Below, in pieces: positions 58,985 to 64,000 of a DNA stretch of 64,000 nt (positions are counted from its first letter, which is position 1; the number at the start of each line of letters is the position of its first letter). This stretch comes from Urophycis tenuis (lineage: Eukaryota > Chordata > Actinopteri > Gadiformes > Phycidae). The stretch covers positions 11,755,499 through 11,819,498 of the forward strand of contig JAXIVH010000002.1 in the NCBI GenBank assembly GCA_036785325.1, written 5' to 3'. A program made the position numbers and the translations under genes. A model generated the notes under the pieces. That model ran no database searches. It was not told where the DNA came from and saw only the letters and a program-made list of their open reading frames with translations.

Positions 58985-59114
58985 CAGGGATGTGGGTGAG
59001 TAAGACACACAGGAGCATTGTGTGGGGTGTGTGTGCATACTTATGTGTTGATGTGTTGGAAAAACTACCGGTAAAGGTGTAATTTTAGACCATATGAATG
59101 CAAGATTACTGTGC

Positions 59115-59165
<51 letters not shown>

Positions 59166-59318
59166 ACAGAGCCTGCATGTGTATGTGAGTCAGAGAGAGA
59201 GCAACAGTCCTATGCAAGTGTCTCTGCATGGTGCCAACGCAATGCTGACAGCAGAATAGGATACTCTGTTGGAATGGTTTCACACGTCCAAGTCGAATAA
59301 TCTCACACTCTCTCACTG

Positions 59319-59352
<34 letters not shown>

Positions 59353-60045
59353 CCCATGTAATCCATCGTAGGGAAATGGGTAAAAGGAACCTTGGCAAGA
59401 GACAGGGTCCGTGGTGGTGGTGTAAGTGGGTGACAGCCAGGCTCTTGACTCAGGGGGGGCGGGTGGGGGGGGGGGGGGGGGGGGGGGGGGGGGTCACCCC
59501 CATGGAGTGGTGGGTTGGGGGGCTCTTTGCTCTGCAAAAGCCCTCCACCCCAACCCCAATTTGCCCAACACTGTCTGCCCAGCATCGTAAGCCTGGGTGG
59601 CACTGTGGCCAGAGGAACGTGTCCAGAGAACTCAGACAGGCAGACAGGCAACGTCTTTCGCAAACGAAAACCAAACACTGAAGCGATGTTTAACATCTGA
59701 CATGGCCTCTGTTTAGCAGGCCCCACTCCTACTCCCATGGTTTTAAGGCTCACGGGGGGAAACACTCCCGATTTGGTATGTGATGTGACTTCCAAAGAAA
59801 AGTTATTTTGTGGACCGTGGGCGCTTTCTGTGTGCCTTTAGAGAGGCCGTTTCTAAAGCTGACAGTGGGTTTGGCAGCGGGAACCCCCGGGGCCAGGGGC
59901 CAAGGGATGGAGCGATAGGCTAGTGTGGGGCACGTTGGGAAAGGCTGGCCCAGGGCCACCCTCAGGTGGAGGGGAAGAAGGTCTGCATTGTGTCCGAGGG
60001 GAAAATCCCATGAAAGGGAGTGCGAGGGACGTTGGTGACTGAACG

Positions 60046-60079
<34 letters not shown>

Positions 60080-61647
60080 GGGTTGAATGGCTGCATGGTG
60101 GAGTCCAGTGTCTCCTGTGTGCGCAGAAGTAGTGCACGCGACCTCCTCGGCAACCGAAGCTACACTCTCTGGGTCATCGCTGTGGGGAAAGCATGTGGAC
60201 ATCCACAGTTGGAGCCGATAAATTCCTTTGTCTGACATTCAAATGGTTGGGTTGCTAAATCCGACGTCAGACTTTTGCAAGGCAAGATTATGAAGCAATA
60301 AACATATTGGATTACTGTGTATGTAATTGTCTGTCGCGTTCTCAGTTGCTCTCAGGATGTTGTTTCAGTGGCCTTTTTATTTTTATTTAGCTCGGTCGAT
60401 ATTTTGTCCCTTCAATTTGATCGCTCCTTCCCGCCTCCCGTTCTGTGACTTGGTGTTATTGCAGAGGGTGTGGTGTGTGGTGTGGTTCATTCAGCATGAG
60501 GCCTCCCTGTGTCATATAACACTATCAACACCACAGCAGCCATCAACCGCTGCCTCGCCCATAGCTGGCTCCTTGTGGCCCAGGACTCTGGAAGTGACCC
60601 TGAAGAGAGACTCTTTCACTCCTCTTGTCTGTCTGGCTTGGGCTGTTGATGGGTCTCTCTCTCTCTTGGCTGGGGCGTTGGCCTCAGTGTCTCGGCGGTT
60701 ACACTGACACGAGGCTCACAAATCAGACCTCACATCCAAAGTCTGATAACAGGCTGGTTCAGATCGAGGCGCTCGGCGAGTTTCGCTTTATTTTCGCGTG
60801 GCATTAGTTTCGACTCATCACGTTGCTGGGATCTGTACGCGCGCAACTGGCAGCAAAGGTCTACGAAGGTCTGCAAAGGTTTCATTTCAACACCGTTTAG
60901 ACTCCCACAGTAGACATACACACATAATTATGTAACATAATAATAATAACATAAATGACATAATAATGTAACATAACAGGAAGTAGAGCGTAACTCTGTC
61001 CTTTTTCAGAGGTTGGTTTCTGACCCAGACTCTGTGCAGTAGGACTGCTGGTTCTGAGACTACAGAGACATAAATGTGGACGATTGTGGAATGGATAGCA
61101 ACAACCAGCAAACGCTGACCAAGACAGAGAAGACAGAGAAGGAGAGAGAGGGTGGTCCTAAATATGTTGGACCTGTCCAATGCACAGCTGTCCGGTGTCA
61201 GCGTTATGGGTGTGCTTTGGAAGTCTGCCGGCTATACTCATCTTGATGAAACAAGTTCTTATCAAGAAATCAAAAAATCCAGAGAAGTGGGTTATGTAAG
61301 TTGTCAAAACTAAAGGGAGACCGCTCTAGCGCCAGCAATAAAAGTCTCATATTGCACTAGATTGATTTTTTTCACAAAGTGACCTCTTCACATTTCCTTG
61401 TTAGGCTTGAGTCAGGAAGCTGCCATGACAGAACCAATAGGGTGGCTGGCCAGACAAAGGCTTCAAACGTCTCCAAATGTACTTCACAATAAAAGGCCGC
61501 CACCATGCTGGGGAGAAGATGAGCTATACGACCATCGCTTTCAAAAACCTTCACTTGTCAATGTTTTGTATTCCATTTGCGCAAGAGACCCCCTCTCAGC
61601 AAGAGGCCAGCTAATGTGGACTCTCCCATTACAGCCAGTTACCCTGG

Positions 61648-61718
<71 letters not shown>

Positions 61719-62341
61719 GGATCTGCCTCCTATGGCGTTACCAGGGCAGAACCCTTCTGTGTTTTGCTGCTGCATTAAAAGTGACTGACAGCTGTGGTCT
61801 TTAAAAAAAAAAAAAAAAATGTGATGCAAATGTTAGTGTGCAGATCCATGTGACCGAAAGAGACACAGCAAGCTCACGCCAGTTGTTCCAGTGACACTCA
61901 ATTCACCAACCGAATATGCAAACCTATGCAGCAGAACACAGGCAGGATAACAACACTGCCTGCCACTGGGGGTGCAACTCTGCATTAGAGCTCAATCAAT
62001 TCAGTCAATATTCTCACTCTTTTTTTGCTCAAAAACAGACCAAATAAACATGTTAATACTCATATATGATTATGATTATGATTATGTCACATCCTTGTGA
62101 ACAGTAAAACTGTTATAGCACAAATCTCAGCAGGTTTTTTTTTTCTGGACAACTCTTGGATGTGGAGCTCCATTCAGAGTGCTGAGAAGGGAAAGCCATG
62201 GTGGACCGATCGTGGAGTGTTGTTTTAAAGCTCTCGGGATTATATGTCTGCCAACACAGACACTAGATGTCTCCTAGTCTCTCCTGTCTCTGTCTAGCAC
62301 CAGCTGACCCCTGGATGGAAATAGCAGCAGCTCAGATTGCA

Positions 62342-62389
<48 letters not shown>

Positions 62390-63107
62390 CTGTTATTTGA
62401 CATATGACCACATGTAAAGGATATACTACACCAAACAATAGTCCCCCAGTCCAACTTTTACACACAATTCAGGTTACACGGGGAGAAACAGATGCACGGG
62501 GGGGGGGGGGGGGGCTGGAGAAGTGAATGTCTTGACATCATGACATTCCTTGATCTACGTTCTTGAAGAGAAGGAAGGAACAATGTCCAACGTGTAAAAG
62601 TTTTCAGGTATGCAGTGATTAGTAATTGTGTTTTCGCTCATGGCATAGCAGCCTCTCTCACTATGCAGCACAACTTTTGACCAAGGTGACAATTTAAGAG
62701 CTGTGTGTGTGTGTGTGTAAGTATGTGTGTGTGGCCATTTGCCTGTGAGGCACAAATGACATCCAAGGTCCTCCCTCACTCCCTCCTCCTCCTCCCCCCC
62801 CCTCCTCCTCCTCCTCCTCTTACTCCTTGAAGCCTCTGGGAATGTCACATCAGGCTGGAAGAGGCCCGCTGTGTGTCATTTGTGTTTGTGTTTGGGTACG
62901 TGTCGACTTTGACACGGTCCCGTGAGTAAATTCACACACAAATTACAATTCTCCCAATGACTAAGACTTTTGGCCTACAACTCACCTACACCAGCGCCCC
63001 ACTCAACACACTCTGAGGAACAACACACCAGCGTGCAAGTTTTGAACCCAGCCAGCCACCGATTGCCTATTATAGGAAATATCCCGTTATTCCAGGAGTA
63101 TATGAAG

Positions 63108-63147
<40 letters not shown>

Positions 63148-64000
63148 CTGACTCTAGTAATACTTAGTGTCACTTCCTGCCCATTGTCCCTATCACGTTG
63201 CAGGATTTCAGAGCTGCTACAACCGTTCCGTAGTGGCGAGCAGACCGAGACGCCATCAGCGGAGTGTGAGGGCTACATATAGCCACGGCAGGCTGCGCCA
63301 GCCAGCGGAGGGGTTTCTGTGTGTTCAGGTTACCGGCTGCTGGCAACACACTCACAACCCTGAGTGCATAGTCCTTTCCGTGTCCTTTATGTCTCACGGT
63401 GAAGAGAAGGAAATGCTTTTTAAACCCGACCCCCTACCCCCCCCGACACTCGGCTTTTCATTTCACAGGCTGGAGAGGCAATAATGAAGACATATCAATG
63501 TAAATAAAAACAACATTATTTCAGCAATATGAAATGGTGGGGGGCCCCGGAATGTTTTCCATTAGGCGGTATGTGGCGATTCTGTCATGGACTCATGGGG
63601 GGGGGGGGGGCTCACCAAACTCAAAGCGAGTGCGACCCAAACGGGGGTCGACTGGTTGACGACGCCAATGCGGGCGACCTGAGCAGGGAAAGCATTGCGT
63701 GGAACGAGTCCCCATTGACAAACCTCTGCGTAAAGAGGAACACGTGTTGTGGGGTGACCCCCCCCTGTACTCCGCCGCCAGCATCTGTCTGTGCGTGGGA
63801 ACCGTTAACCTGGCGAGGGGGCGAGCCGTTAAAGAGGAGTCTGGGTGATAGAGCGCGCCGCCATCGCCGCCCCGGAGCGAGGGTTGATCTACGGTGTCCC
63901 TCGCGGGGATACTGTAGATCAACACGCCACGTCGCCCCGCGAGCGGTGGGGCGACGTGTTTGACTGCACGTGGAACAAAACACACACACACACACACACA
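57414..64000. other. mtss1 intron, continues beyond the right edge
   Basis: I searched for the remaining I-BAR exons and found none. Contents: a SINE tail fragment at 57471-57522, (GT)n at 58915-58982, 59115-59162 and 61652-61714, poly-G at 59464-59492 and 62500-62514, (CA)n at 62343-62387 and 63113-63143, and two adjacent stem-loops at 63883-63958. Confidence 0.6.
63883..63958. repeat. two adjacent stem-loops
   Basis: First: 18-base arms 63883-63900 and 63906-63923 with two mismatches and a 5-base loop. Second: perfect 11-base arms 63928-63938 (cacgtcgcccc) and 63948-63958 with a 9-base loop. Confidence 0.9.

Noticed and set aside
57414..64000. Remaining 5' exons of mtss1 (first about 70 residues)
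   Set aside because: Searched on the minus strand for the expected I-BAR sequences; none seen, so they must lie beyond the window.

Overview
The window is vertebrate nuclear DNA, almost certainly from a teleost fish. It carries two spliced genes of vertebrate families in compact intron-exon form, tRNA-derived SINEs, several hAT-type MITEs, a Tc1/mariner-type element and an extreme load of (CA)n, (GA)n and poly-G tracts. A microsatellite load this high recalls gadiform (cod-like) genomes, but that placement is inference only.

Both genes read on the minus strand. Left part (686-13871): the 5' half of a long collagen VI chain of the alpha-4/5/6 class. A signal-peptide exon at 13781-13871 is followed by eight single-exon von Willebrand A (VWA) modules, each with phase-1 introns on both sides. 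A ninth VWA module is split over three exons (2735-1290), and the next exon opens the collagen triple helix (778-686). The thirteen exons sum to 5415 bases, exactly 1805 codons with no frame break. The rest of the helix and the C-terminal domains lie beyond position 1. Compared with mammalian alpha-4/5/6 chains (seven N-terminal VWA modules), this gene has two extra modules at its N-terminus.

Middle (13872-35855): about 22 kb with no gene I can name. It holds a 1.86-kb Tc1/mariner-type element with 57-bp inverted ends, an IS630-like transposase remnant and a nested MITE. It also holds a hAT derivative with a transposase N-terminal remnant and 72-bp internal inverted arms, other MITEs, LINE-tail-like pieces, and one orphan exon-like open stretch at 24415-24751.

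Right part (35856-57413 and on): thirteen 3' exons of mtss1, an I-BAR and WH2 actin/membrane regulator. They run from the middle of the I-BAR domain to the stop codon (862 residues), and include a probable phase-0 cassette exon (40886-40993) and a His/Asn-rich insertion. The exons for roughly the first 70 residues lie beyond 64000. The introns are packed with microsatellites, many of them close to splice sites.

The most unusual structure is in intron 12 of the collagen gene. The real 5' splice site of the preceding exon is the first unit of a ten-copy, 32-bp tandem array, so the intron holds up to six GT-bearing decoy donors, two of them identical to the real site over 20 bases. Other points of interest are CT microsatellites standing where polypyrimidine tracts should be, UG tracts beside mtss1 acceptors, and several long perfect hairpins.
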